Of a DNA stretch of 64,000 nucleotides, positions 23,442 to 36,100 are shown piece after piece. The translations under genes were made by a program, and so were the position numbers. Within the stretch, counting starts at the first letter, position 1, and each line of letters opens with the position of its first letter. The stretch is from Dimorphilus gyrociliatus (lineage: Eukaryota; Annelida; Polychaeta; Dinophilidae), in the NCBI GenBank assembly GCA_904063045.1, contig CAJFCJ010000015.1, forward strand, positions 372,001-436,000, written 5' to 3'. The notes beneath the pieces were generated by a model that saw only the letters and a program-made list of their open reading frames with translations, had not been told where the DNA came from and searched no databases.

Positions 23442-24776
23442 AAACAAAATATATCACAAAATAAACAAACAAAAACAACAACTACTAATATAATCTACAG
23501 AAGAATATTTTTAGGCCTAAAACTTTGATCTTTTAATTATCAAAAACACTTTTTCTATATTTTCTACACCGAGCTTTCATTAAATAATGCAGAAATTGTT
23601 ATACGAAAAAAAGACTAGAAGGAGAAGACGAAATAGAAGAGATAGAGGAGGAGAAAGAAAAAAACACAAAGAAGCAGAAGAAGCAAAGAGAAAGGAGAAG
23701 ATGATGATGTTGAAGAAGATACAGATGAGAATGACAATAATACGATAATGAGAATACGGAAAATATAACTTTCAATTAAAAGCAGAAAAAGAAAATATTT
23801 GATTTTTTTTTTGTATATTACTATGAAACTTTGAGCAAAGAAAAATGCCTCTCTTTATACATAATTATAGGGGATTTTCTTTTGTTACCATCTCTTTTTG
23901 ATAATGATAAAGCAGACGATAATTATTATAATGACGACTGTGGATAAACTTCCTATTTTGTTTAATTCTTTTCTCTTATTTTTTATTGACGTTTACATAT
24001 ATATACAGTATATATAAATTTATATATATATATAAGTAAGCATTTATTTATGGACTTTAAATGGGGTGTTTAAGCTGCAGAATGTATTAAAATTAAGTAT
24101 ACGTATATTCTATATTGTATACAATATGTAAAATTGCATATTTTTGTGCATACATCTGCAATTTTATGCTCAAACACTTGTAATAAAATACTTTTAGTTG
24201 TATAACGAAATATTTTGTATACTGCAAAAAAAAAAAGAACACAGTTTTCTATGTTGTCTCCAAAAAATACAGTTTTATTACAATGATTTTAACAAATCGA
24301 GAATAAAGATATACTGCATAGGTAATATATGGAGCATATGCACCACCACAAATTCTTGTTTCCAGATAAAGATAGAAAATAATTGTGTCCTTGGCTGCAT
24401 TCAATTATATAGTATTAGTTAAGAAGATCGCTAAATATCTCGTAAGAGTAGCAGGATTTACCAGTAAAGAGATGGAAAGGATAATGACAAAACTTTACCC
24501 CATAAACTCCTTTTCAAAATGAAAAGTTAAGCTAAAAATTAGTTTCATTACTATTTTTCTTATATAAAATAAAGCAAAATTATTAATTTTTTTGATATTA
24601 ATAATTCATTTATTAAAGAAAGCTTTTGCAAATTTTTTATGTATTTTAGTAAATTGTTTTATGTAAGAAAGAAATTATAATTCAAGCATTTATAATTTAA
24701 ATAATGCAAAATTATGAAATTGCTAACCTATTAGCAGTTTTTTCTCACTTATAGATGTAATCATACAAAAGAGAAC
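23442..24776 (+). other. 3' untranslated and intergenic sequence after the PLCE1-like gene
   Basis: AT-rich sequence with purine-rich low complexity at 23600-23720. AATAAA hexamers occur at 23460-23465, 24182-24187 and 24302-24307. I cannot tell which is the real poly(A) signal. A TATACAGTATA motif followed by a TATATAAATTTATATA palindrome lies at 24002-24035. No other gene is seen. Confidence 0.45.
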
Positions 24777-25853
24777 ATGTTTTCAGCATACTGTCTTTAT
24801 ATTTATCTCTTGCTATTAATTTGCGTTTGCAATATTTTCAATTATATTACCACTGATGAATGTCAAGTGAGCAAGAAAATTATCTATTCTAAACCTTCAA
24901 TTTCGAAGAAAATTTGTCATGAACAGTATAAATGTTGGGATCCACAAATAGGATGCTATTACAATAAAAATCCCACTCCTGGCTTTAGAGCTGAAGTTGG
25001 CGTTTGTCTTCATAATGTTGAAATAATTAATGTTAAAAATGACACTACGTTGTCAGATTGTAGCAGAGAATGCTTGAAATATAATAATTGTGTTTCTGTT
25101 TCATATTCTATAAAAATGAAGAAATGTAGTTTGCAAATGGGTGTGTGCAAAGATCTAAATCTTTTAATCACAGATAATATTGAACTTATTAAGATGGCAT
25201 CAAGACAAACCACATGTTTTGATCGCGATTGCCCTGAAAATGACATAACTCAAAATAAAAACAATTTCTCTCAATGTATTTCAGATTGTATGAAAACTGA
25301 AGAATGTATTGGTCTGTCATTTTTATGGTTCAATCAGGAGATTAGTTGTTTCGAAAAACGTGAAATATGTAATGTGTTTGATAAAATTGCACTAGGTTCA
25401 CCTGGAGTTCATTTCTGTATCGCTTCACCACTTACTCCGGATTTGAACGATATAAGGCAAGGTTTATTAAAAAATATTACTGATAAAAGTTCCAAGACAT
25501 GTATAAAAGTTACTATAAATAAGATATTCAATTTGAGAATTTCTTGGCCTTCTATAGGAAATCACAGTATGGATTTTAAATTAATCATTGAAGGTAATAA
25601 CTTAAAGAAATGCCTACAGTCTCAATTGGGTTTAGAGCATTTCGGAGTTATAGTTTACGTTCGTGAAGAGTTTGTTGGTGAACCTTCCTTTAAAGGTTAT
25701 TTTAAAAGTTGCGACCTAATCAAAGGGAATCATGATACTCTTTGCGAATATTTTTGTTCATGCGGAGAAGAGTTTTGTCAAGCAGTCTTTATCAAAGCTT
25801 TTGGATTAAATGAAGATAATATGGAACTATGTTCGTATAAAATAGAACAATAA
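24777..25853 (+). CDS. Intronless Cys-rich secreted protein with PAN/apple-like segments
   Basis: 358 residues in one exon. Residues 1 to about 25 (start MFSAYCLYIYLLLLICVC) form a clear signal peptide. There is no later membrane segment, so the protein is probably secreted. The mature part is rich in regularly spaced Cys. Two stretches look like PAN/apple folds: CSRECLKYNNCVSVSYS with KKCSLQMGVC, and CISDCMKTEECIGLSFLWF with ISCFEKREIC. The last third is a different Cys-containing domain (CLQSQLGLEHFG, GYFKSCDLIKG, CEYFCSCGEEFC) that I do not recognise. PAN domains bind proteins or sugars, but no function can be assigned here. The lack of introns contrasts with all its neighbours and suggests either retroposition or a young, lineage-specific gene. 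Confidence 0.8.
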   Translation: MFSAYCLYIYLLLLICVCNIFNYITTDECQVSKKIIYSKPSISKKICHEQYKCWDPQIGCYYNKNPTPGFRAEVGVCLHNVEIINVKNDTTLSDCSRECLKYNNCVSVSYSIKMKKCSLQMGVCKDLNLLITDNIELIKMASRQTTCFDRDCPENDITQNKNNFSQCISDCMKTEECIGLSFLWFNQEISCFEKREICNVFDKIALGSPGVHFCIASPLTPDLNDIRQGLLKNITDKSSKTCIKVTINKIFNLRISWPSIGNHSMDFKLIIEGNNLKKCLQSQLGLEHFGVIVYVREEFVGEPSFKGYFKSCDLIKGNHDTLCEYFCSCGEEFCQAVFIKAFGLNEDNMELCSYKIEQ

Positions 25854-28074
25854 CGATATTGAACATTAATAACTTCATACTTAGAGTTATATTAATACAA
25901 ACAACTTTTGAAAATTGACATACGTAAATTTACATTACATTATATAATACCAATAATCTATATATATACAGTATATTAGTAATTGCGTTAGATAGTCTTT
26001 TCTTGTTCAATAGATGGAGCCAGTATCTGAATTACCAGTAAATTAATACGAAAAGTTGGTAAAATGCTAATTTAATCTAAATGCTAACGTCTTTAATGGA
26101 AAATTTAAATTAAGAAAGAGTTTGGTCTGACAGAATATTACTTTATTTGAATGTTACAAGATGGTTGACTACCTGACCAGAATTTTACGTGCGGTATGGT
26201 CTCTAAATTTGTTCTTGTTACTATGGTAACAACTTAGATTTTGACTTAAAGAGTTAGAAAGGGATATTTAAGTGATTTTGATACTAATTAAAATGATTGA
26301 TTAATTTTTTATATAAATATAATTTTTATTTATATAACATATAATTTAATATATATTAAAACTATATACTGTAGTATATATGGTGTTTTTTTACTACAGT
26401 TAAATCTCTCTATTAGAATGGCTTATGAGAAGTAATATAGATTCATATATATATACTGTCTATACTTCTCCTCTTTTCCTTCCCCTCTATCGCGAAAGTA
26501 TTCCTGCTTAGTAATTAATTATAGGCGATAAGTAGCATACTATATCTACTTTACATCTTCAGTGAAAAATATTGATTAGTAATCAAATAATGGAGAATAT
26601 TTCAAATTTCTTTAACATAAAATAATCAAGAATCGATCGAAATTGGTCCCTTTTTCTTTTTGTTCTTTCCTTGAAAATAGTTTAATTCTTGGGTGTGTTT
26701 TTTTTTAGTTTTAGAGCAACGTGCTTTCCCTCACTACTTAAACATAGAATCATAGTTCATAAAACTTAAATTAAAACTGTTACCATAGTTACAGTAGTAT
26801 AGACCGATTTCGTGACATAGAAAATAAATATAAAAATTTCATGGAATAACGATATTTACAGATCTAGATTTAATGGCATTATAAAATAGAAAAGTCTTGT
26901 TATCAAACGTTAAATATAGAATAAAAGAACAAATAATATTTATAGTGTAGGGTAAATTAAATATAACTTTTTAAAATGGCGTTTTACATGAAAACTATAA
27001 CTTATGCATAAAACATAATACTTCTATGCATCTTAGAGTTATGTTGATGCAGTTTATACAGTTTTTGAAAGTGTTTTATATATGTAATTTTTTGTTTTTT
27101 TTTTAAAAAAATGACCAAAAAACCCCCAGAATTTCTTTAGAATAAATTAAGTTTTATTCAACATTTTCAACGTCATTTTTCAATTTTAGTCTACAATGTC
27201 AACTAATACTTTCTTTTGAAGGTTTTACTATATTAGTTAATTTAGTAAAAGAGGTTAATAAGGTCACATTCGAACGTTTTTACGTTAATTAGATGATTGA
27301 CGAGGTGTAATTAAATTACTTCTGTCCCTTCTTTAACGCTTTTAGGTTAATGTTAAATTTACATAAAATATTGAATGTATAGCCGTAAGATGGCGTTAAT
27401 GGAACAGTTTGGTAAAATGGATATTGTACGACCAATAGTTTTTATGAGATGGTAATAAAATGTAATGGAAAAGAGAAAGTTTTTTTGGCTTAAAAATCGA
27501 CAATAAAACCGAAATTTGTTGTATAAAATGTCGATTCAAATTGCTGTTTCAACTAGGAGAATGATTGACTTGGTAAAGTAACATGTACCGTAAATGTCAA
27601 TTTTTAGGATGCGATCTAAAGTCGTCACCATGACAACAACACCATACAGAGATTTCGTAACGTAAAGGGCAAGACACGGAAGAAGTAATAGGATGATGAT
27701 ATTTGTCGATAAAGAGTTTATAGAATACGGAAGAGAAAGGTTTTTGGCGAATAGAGTAAAATATTTCATCGATCTTAGTGTAATGAAGCTTACATTTTAT
27801 TAGGCTCTAAGTTATCAGGTTTTTTTCCGCTCTCTCATTTTATAGGTAAAATATTACGAAGAAAATCGACACTAGACCTTTATATTACAAGAAACCTCTT
27901 AGAAATGCTGCTGAAAGATTCTTGATGGCTTTCTAAGAAAAGATGGTGGTTAAGGAAAGTATCATTTATTTATTCCAATTATGCTTTTATTTGGGTATAA
28001 AAATAAATTTTTGTTTGCATTTTTATCATACAAATTAAATATTTGTTTCTCTTTTTAACAATATTTAAATGATA
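25854..28074. other. Intergenic region between convergent genes
   Basis: No coding region supported; the 77-residue minus-strand frame at 27536-27769 has no recognisable feature. The region contains one TATACAGTATA motif (25965-25975). A probable poly(A) signal for the minus-strand dehydrogenase gene (TTTATT on the plus strand, 27965-27970) lies near its right edge. Segments near 25880 and 27040 share a weak similarity (CTTAGAGTTAT..T). Confidence 0.4.
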
Positions 28075-29247
28075 TTATTCAAGTGCTAGATATATATAGT
28101 CCGAAATGGTAGTTGGAATATAGCATAGCGGAATCATTAAATACCTGGCAGTAAAACCAACTGCATAGCGATTTTTAGGCCAAATTGAAAGAATTGCGTG
28201 TTCGTAGGCATCAACAACTTCGTAGATTTTATTAGATGCACTTACCCAGAAATCATCGTATGGTTTCAAAACTAATATGTAAAAACATATAATTTATCAA
28301 TAAATTTATAAAATTGTAAGACTTACATTCTGCAACATAATTCTCTTTCGTTGAGTACTTGTTCTTTGTCCAGTTTGATGCTCTTTCATAACTTTCTGTT
28401 ATTTCCTGTCGAATTACATTTTCATTGTGTAAAGGTGTTAAATATCTTCCTGGCTCAATGGTATGAACAGATACATTCCAACCGTATTTCTTTAATAAAA
28501 ATCTGTTTATTATCTTTTTTCAGTCTATATTCTGAATAAAGAATGAATAAATCTATTTTATAAATTACCCTAAAATACTAGAAAGACCTTCAATACCATT
28601 CTTGGTTATTCCATAAAGTAAATTTGCAACTTGAATTCTTCCAGCCATTGATGCCATATTAATAATTCTACCATTTCCCATATTTAACAAGTCCAGAAAT
28701 TTGAAACAGAGTCCTGCTGGTGCAATTGTATTTATTTTTAACATTTCTAATAAACATTTCATTTTATAAGTTTCAAGAGAACCACTTCCCATTCTACCAA
28801 TTCCAGCATTATTTACCAAGGCATGTAAACCTTTATTACCAACTTTTTTCGCTACCATTTCTTTAAGACTATCAATTTCATCTTCGTTAGCAACATTCAT
28901 AACATACGTTGTTAATTTCTGTGAACAGGAATCAGCTAGATCATTAGCACCCTTCTCCGTAAGGCATGCAGCAATAACGCGCATTCCTTTGCCGTCCAAA
29001 CGCTTAGCAAGAAGATTTCCAAAACCTGTTAAAAATAACAGGTCGAATTATGATTAATTTTTAATAAAATATGATGAAGATACAACAATAACATAACTAA
29101 AAATATATGACACTTACCAGTATCACATCCGGTTATCAAAACATACTTGTCTTTAAAATCACCAATATAAAATGATCTTATAAACCATTCTATATTCCTT
29201 AAAGTAATTACGAAGAGAATACTTCCTATAACAATTGTGAAAAACAT
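28075..29247 (-). CDS. Short-chain dehydrogenase/reductase, retinol or 17-beta-hydroxysteroid dehydrogenase type (SDR9C-like)
   Basis: Four exons on the minus strand: 29247-29118, 29025-28569, 28502-28327 and 28271-28075, all in phase, giving 319 residues, the usual length for this family. An N-terminal hydrophobic anchor (MFFTIVIGSILFVITL) precedes the NAD(P) Rossmann motif TGCDTGFGNLLAKRL, split by the first intron. LVNNAGIG, the catalytic Ser in NMASMAGR, and the Tyr/Lys pair in YGITK are all present, with 12 residues from Ser to Tyr as expected. HTIEPGRY follows. The acceptor for exon 3 was placed at AAACAG because it restores the frame (ILGFLLKKYGWNV). Enzymes of this type oxidise or reduce retinoids or steroids at the ER membrane; the substrate here is unknown. 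It is divergent from the HGSNAT gene, whose start lies 0.9 kb away. Confidence 0.88.
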
Positions 29248-30171
29248 GATGTTTCCTCTTCAAATGGTTAGCATCGATTTAAACTTTATACAATTCACTT
29301 CCCTCTTTTTATGTGAATTTTATTATAATTAATCAAATTTCCATGCATTCCATATCTATGCATGTGTGCAATTTAAAGTCTATTGTGATATTTGATGTTA
29401 ATTTACTAAATCCTTTGTTTCCATATTATAGATGGCACATGCACACAAATTGATAGTCATCGCCTTTCTGGCTGTTTCCAAGGCAGTGTTTTTTTATGAA
29501 TATAACTTTATTATCGTTTATTGGATATTCAATATTGCTGTTAAATAATAATATATTTCAAATTATGATAAAAATATAAAGTTTCTGGCAATCATTTGTA
29601 AATATAAAGTAAAAAATTTCGTTATTTCTTCTTTTCCTTCTTCTTTTCCTTTTCTCTTTCTCTCTTACGTATCTTCTGTTGTAAAAAAAAAAGGCCATAA
29701 TAAAATTTTCCCTTTTTTTTTTAAATGATAAAGGCTGGATGTTTTTTTTTTTCTATCAACTCTTTTCAAGTCTTTCTTTTTTTTGATAAGACTCACTTCA
29801 TCTTTATCCTTCTTTTCTTTCTTTTCTTTCTTTTCTTTAGTCTCCCTCTTTATATCTTATTACTATTTTCCTCTTAAATTGATTATAATGAATGTTTATC
29901 TTGATTAATTAAACACATCTACATTTTTATTATTCTTGATGCTCCATTAAAACCATTCCATTTGGAATCATATAGTAGACTTCTTTTTTAAAAAAAAAAA
30001 GGTCGAAAGTTGATTTAATTCATTACAAATGTAATTTAAGATAAATTTTATAGATAAGTTTAATTTGGAAAACACGCAATAGATGTCGCTATTATGGGTT
30101 TTGTTACTAAAAGATAAGTGAAAGAAATAGCTTTTTTTTAGGGGCACGTGACTATATATCATGTGACTGTC
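29248..30171. promoter_or_regulatory. Divergent intergenic region between the dehydrogenase and HGSNAT genes
   Basis: The two start codons face away from each other across 924 bases, so this stretch must contain both promoters. It holds pyrimidine-rich blocks (about 29620-29670 and TTTC repeats at 29810-29840). Just before the HGSNAT start it has a GGCACGTGAC E-box and a CATGTGAC variant. No coding sequence is evident. Confidence 0.5.
30143..30152 (+). promoter_or_regulatory. CLEAR-like E-box upstream of HGSNAT
   Basis: GGCACGTGAC matches the CLEAR consensus GTCACGTGAC (bound by TFEB/MITF-type factors at vertebrate lysosomal genes) at nine of ten positions. It lies 20 bases before the ATG at 30172 of a lysosomal enzyme gene. 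CACGTGA occurs about eight times in the window, so chance is possible. Confidence 0.4.
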
Positions 30172-33100
30172 ATGGAGGCGTATAAAACAAGTATTTTCAT
30201 AAACTTTATGGTTTTATTTATGTTTAGTAAGTTTTTATTGAAGGTTAGTAAAAGAAAAAAGTAACTTACTGAGTACTATATTGGAATTTCAGATCATTTT
30301 CAAATGGGCGTCTGTTCTTCATATAATAAATATGAAAATATATTATCGATATATATGCATCCTGAAGATACAATAATCCCAATACTTAAATCTGAAAATA
30401 TGGTTAAAGAAGAACTAAGTAAGAAGTTAGGCATTGATGAAGCTCGCCTTTCTATACAAAATCAAGCAAATTATGACTTAGTAATTCAATATAAAAGTGA
30501 TGAATGCTATCGTGTAAGTTTATCAGCTTGACTACTCTTTGCAATCAATTATTTAGCCCTTAAGGAATGTTGATAGTACTATAATACTCTTTAAATTTTG
30601 GTAAAATAGTGTTCATTTGAAGAAATCGGACTTGTTGCTGGCCAGTCCACATGGTCAACGACTATAGACACTAGATGGCCCGTCAAATTACTTGTACAGT
30701 CAAAGGGCAATGTGAATTGCAGGTAATAATTTGTCACAGGGCATACAAAAAATGACTTTACTAAATGTATTAATGCGATCACAGCGTTGTCGATTATCAC
30801 TTTAAGGAATATGGTGATTATTGGTGGACGTTTACCAAGAATAACTGTGGGGCTATAACTTTAAATAATTCGCCAAAGGATGCTTTCATACGTACGACCA
30901 ACACATATTCTTTATGAAGCAAGACGAAATCCGTTAGATCTATAGGCCTATATATGGTAACGCGCTCTGACAGTAGCTTAATTACAAACACTGTTAGTTA
31001 TGTTCCACTAGCAGAGTGGTGATTTAAGTAGGAAAAGCCGGTACTAGAGCTACGTGTCAATGAGTCACTAAATTAACGCTTCAATTAAAATCTGGTCGAT
31101 AGACGGCAACTAAATTCTTGGTCTAATTTAGGTTCAAATTAATTTTAAATAAGTATTCCATTATCTAGACATTTAGATAAACAAGAAGATATCTAAACTA
31201 TGATAAACATAAAGAAATATATATATATATATACTACTATACTTTATATAAATATTCTATATAATATACTATTATTAAAAGAAAAATAAAGACTGAATGC
31301 AGAAAAGGTCAAAGATGAACCATTTATCTTTAGTTAGTTTATTTCATATAAACCCTTAGAATACTTTGACTTTCTTGGGTTTATTGAAATGTTTAATTCT
31401 TTCTATTTCATTCATTAGACGCAGTAGTAGGTCTAATTCACTTACTAAAACAAATTTCGTGAAAGAAAGGGGAGGGGAAAAAACTAGGAAGATGAAAACA
31501 ACAGATGAGGGGGTGATGAAAAGGGAGAGAGGGGTAAGAAAGTGGAATAATAAAAAAAAAAAAAAACAAAACAAAAGAAAAAAGGCATTGGGGTAGTGTA
31601 AAAAATTTAATAAACAGTAGAATTGAGCTTGTCTCCAGGGGTTCTCTGATATTAACTATCTGACAGATTTTGTCTGTGATTATTACAACACTGGACATTT
31701 AATCATTTTAATACATTCATTCCAGCGATTTACATAACGTTGGGAGTATTAGTCGGAGTTGCCTTAATCTGGATAATCTTGAGATTTATAGTTCGGTTAG
31801 CATCTTGAAATTATTGTGGATTGTATTTTGTTTTTATAATATAATTGCTTCATAATTTATTTTAAGAAATTTACTTAAATATTTTACAAACATCTATTTA
31901 TATAAATAACTTTTCTCTTTCTTTTTAGGAGGGCGTTTTTTCAGTCGTTTCTTGTTCGTCTATCTAGAAATCGAAATGTCGTTATTGGTTCTGTAAGTAG
32001 TTGCTTGAAAAATTGGATTAGTTCTGACTTTTTTCTCCAACATGTTTTTCTTTTTTTTCCCCCTTTTTTCTTTCACTTTCCTAGGAGACATATGAAAATG
32101 CAGATGGACCTGAAGAAGTAGAACAGCCAGTTAGAGAAAGGCTAAAATCATTGGATAGTTTCAGAGGGTAATTGAATTTGTCGTTTCTTCCCCCTTTTAA
32201 AATAACGATAAACCGACAATTTCTTGGCAATTTAGTCCTCCTCCGGGAAAGGTGATTGATATATAAACTAATGGTAACTAACGTTATGTCGGCTACTTTA
32301 AGGACAACTTAAGGTTTTTCCTGTCACGTGATCCTTTTACGGTTAGATGAAAACAGAAAAGTACGACGAGAGTCACCGTCGCTATTGCGTGACAACTTTA
32401 ATCGAAAAGAAAAACCTTGGAGGGAGAATGAAGGGAATAAAGGGAAAATAAAGACGGAAGTGGAATAGGAGTTTTTAAGGTTGAAGAGATTTAAAAAAAA
32501 AAAAGGTGCTACTCACTCTCTTTACTTCTCCCTCCTCTCCTTATTTTTAGTATATAATTTGAGAACATATATTAAATAGTAGCCATACCGAATATTGTTA
32601 TCGTTAAAGAGGCACTCTTTTTTTCTCTCGAAATATACTCCACTTCAATCCAACTCCCATCTTCGACACTTATCCAAATAATTTACTTGATCAAGTCTAT
32701 ATTGAAAAACGGTTTTACGAAATATTTTTTTGCCTTTCTTTATTCTGAAGCTTGAAAGGTAAAACCTTTTAAGAGCATTAAATTTAACCAAATATTCGAT
32801 GCAGTCTTTTTCATTATTAGACGCCTTTCCCGGACTTTTAAGAGAATGAAGAAAAAAATGATGTTTACGAGCTTTCTCTTAAGCGGATTATAGTCTCTTC
32901 TGTTGTTTCTTTCTTTTTTAAAATACTCTCCTATTTTATGTATAAACAGTTTCAGTTTAGTGATAATGGTGGTAGTAAACTACAAAGGAGGCCATTATTG
33001 GTTTTTAAGACATTCGAAATGGGACGGATTAACCGTAGCCGATTTAGTGTTTCCATGGTGAGAATCTTAACGTAGCACTTAATTTTTTTTTTTATCCAGC

Positions 33101-36100
33101 TTCTCATTGGTTATTATGGTATTTGTGAATTATAACGGAGGGAAATTTTGGTTCTTCGATCATTCCATTTGGGACGGTTTAACTGTTGCCGACCTCGTTT
33201 TTCCTTGGTAGAGAAATGCACTTTTTTTTCTTAATTGAAACTCTCAAAGGGCAAGAAAATTGTTATAATTAAGTAGAACTTCGATTAAGGTTAAAACCTC
33301 ATTCTTTAAGTTCATTTCCGGAGATGTTTTGGTATTAGGACAATTAAAGTAAGAAATGAAAAAAAAATCGCAGCCATTATCATATCATTTAACAAAAAAT
33401 GTAAATAATGAAGAGACTGAAAAACAAACCTAATAATCTAGCTTCAAAAAGCAAAATAGACATAAAGGAATCAATGAAAAAGGGATTGAGAGAGCTAAGA
33501 TTAATAAATATTTATATAAAAGTCCAAAAGTGAGAGTTTCAATGACGGAAAATTGTATCAGCAAGCAACATGTACAGCTTCGTTTAGCTATTTTATTTTT
33601 TATAAATAATCACAATATCATTAAGATGGCTTCCCTTTTCCCTTTATTTTTCAAGATTAATAAAAAGCTACTTTTTATTATTTTGTTTGATTTTTGTAAT
33701 ATAAAAATTGCCGTTAATTTTTCAGTTTATTAACTTCATTTTCTTATTGTTTCTCTTTTTTTAAAACACAGGTTTACATTCATAATGGGTACTTCTATAG
33801 CTTTATCTTTTCGAAGCTTATTGAGGAAAGGGATATCGAGGTGGAGATTGATGTGGAAAGTATTTAAGCGCGCCCTTATTTTATTCGCAATAGGATTATG
33901 CCTTGGCACCTCGTCCGGTTAGCCGCTTATAGTATTATAGATAATGTCCAAAAGAAATATATAAGAGGATTTTTTTTATTATACATATTTATATACAAAC
34001 GTATTTATGTGTTTACATTTAGGTCCAATTAACATGAAAAACTTAAGGATTCCTGGGGTTCTACAACGATTAGCTCTATCCTACTTAGGTGTTGCCGCTG
34101 CTCATGTTTTCTGCTCCAAAGCTGAGGACACAAATAGGGTAACTAGAAATACTTTTTATAATAACTTTCATTTTAATATTATTAAATACTTAACGATAAA
34201 ACATCCTATTAAATTTACGTAATCAACTGTCTCTTCTTTTTTTCTTTCCTTTCTCTCTTCTCGTTTATCTTCATTTAGTACACCAACGTTTTGTGTATAT
34301 ATTCTGGTATTTCTATTTTCGAAAGACGAACAATACTATAATAAGTATAAGGAAACGTCTGTTTGCTTCGTTGAAGCTTGTTGTTCTCTTCATCTTTTTC
34401 TCTTTTCCAGTTTATTGTAGTTGAGAAAAAACAACGAGTTTTACTTAGGTATATTTTACATATATTACGCATTATGTGTATATATTAGTTTATGTTTGTA
34501 AAGAGAAAAACTATGCCTAAGCCAAAGCTTAAGTTCATTATTCACTATTGCTTTTATTATAAAATAAGATAAAATCATTTATTCTCTCTTTTCCCTTACA
34601 TATACTAATTGCCCTTTAATAATTACTGCATGTATAATACCTATTAAAGGATTTTCCTTTAATTAAACCCAATTTTAAGAATTTACTATATTAAAAATAT
34701 AATAATAAATTATATTATTACTATAGTCTTTTAGTTTTATTGATTGATTCTTGCTTTTACTGTCATTTTTATTAAAAGAAGTTTATTAAATGTACATATT
34801 AATTACATTTATACTTTTAGATAAATTTCATTTATACGTAATTTAATATATAAAATACAATGGTTTTGTTTAATATCACCTAAAGATTAAAATTATAATA
34901 AGTGAATAATATTTCTTTAAACAAACTGAAAGAGAGAAAGATACGTTCTCAATCTATAAAACGTATAAATATCTATATCTATGCTGTATATATTCAGTAC
35001 ACTCAATGTACAAAGATAGATAGCCCCTATTATAAACATATAGATTGATAGATAGATTTATAAATATTAATAATTTGTATTATATTTAGTTAGAAAAGAA
35101 CAAAGAAAGTATTAATATTGTTGAAAAACCTTGAAAGTAAATAATGTTAAATAATTCATAGCGATAATCATTTTATGAAGTTTATTCTTGTAAGGAAATA
35201 AAAGAAAACCTTTTATACATAAACTTATTGAGAATACATATTATGTACTTTTTATATTTTATACATAATAAGTATTATATACATTTATGAATAACAAACA
35301 TGTTTATTTCATATTTATTAAATTGAGTGTCTAAATTTTCTTTTGTCTATACGTTTTACATTAATTTTCCGTACTCTATTACTATTTATATCTTGTTTCA
35401 GTAGTTCTAGAAAGACAATTTAATAATTGTCAGCTTAAATATCATTTCTAGCTAAACTATTCTAGAATTTAAAACAAAATTTTCTTTTTAATTAGCAAAA
35501 ATCAATCGATAAAATGAAATTAATAAAAGTAGGACAACGAAGTAACCATCTAGTCAATGTAATATTAATGTATATAGTACTTTTCAATGCACACCTACTG
35601 CTGTATAAATGGTTATTTAGTTATGAAATTAGTATACATTTATTTAAATATTCTTTCTAACATGAGAAAATTAAAATATATCTTTAGTTATTATTCTGTA
35701 AACGTAAGGATAGTCCTACTAGACAATCTAATAACGACTGACTCATCAGTCATTTCCCTTCGCCTTTTTTTTTTTATTTTTTTAAACTCGTTTCGTCTGA
35801 TTTCTTATTTATTTCGTACTAATCTTTTTAGTTGTATGTTTCTCAGTTTATTTCATTCTTGTTTAAAAAACGAAAAAGAAAAGTAATTAGTATAAAAAGT
35901 AATTAAAAAGAAACTTTTAATGGTGCGAGACTAGAGTCCCATATAACTAATTAAACTTCCCATATAAGAGTAGACAAGAACATTTCTTTTTCTTATTAGT
36001 CGCTGGCTGATAATGATTTATTTTATATTTTTCTAAGGTCAAATTTATATCATAAATATAGTATGTCCTATATATTCGAGGAGAAATTCTCAACATTTAT

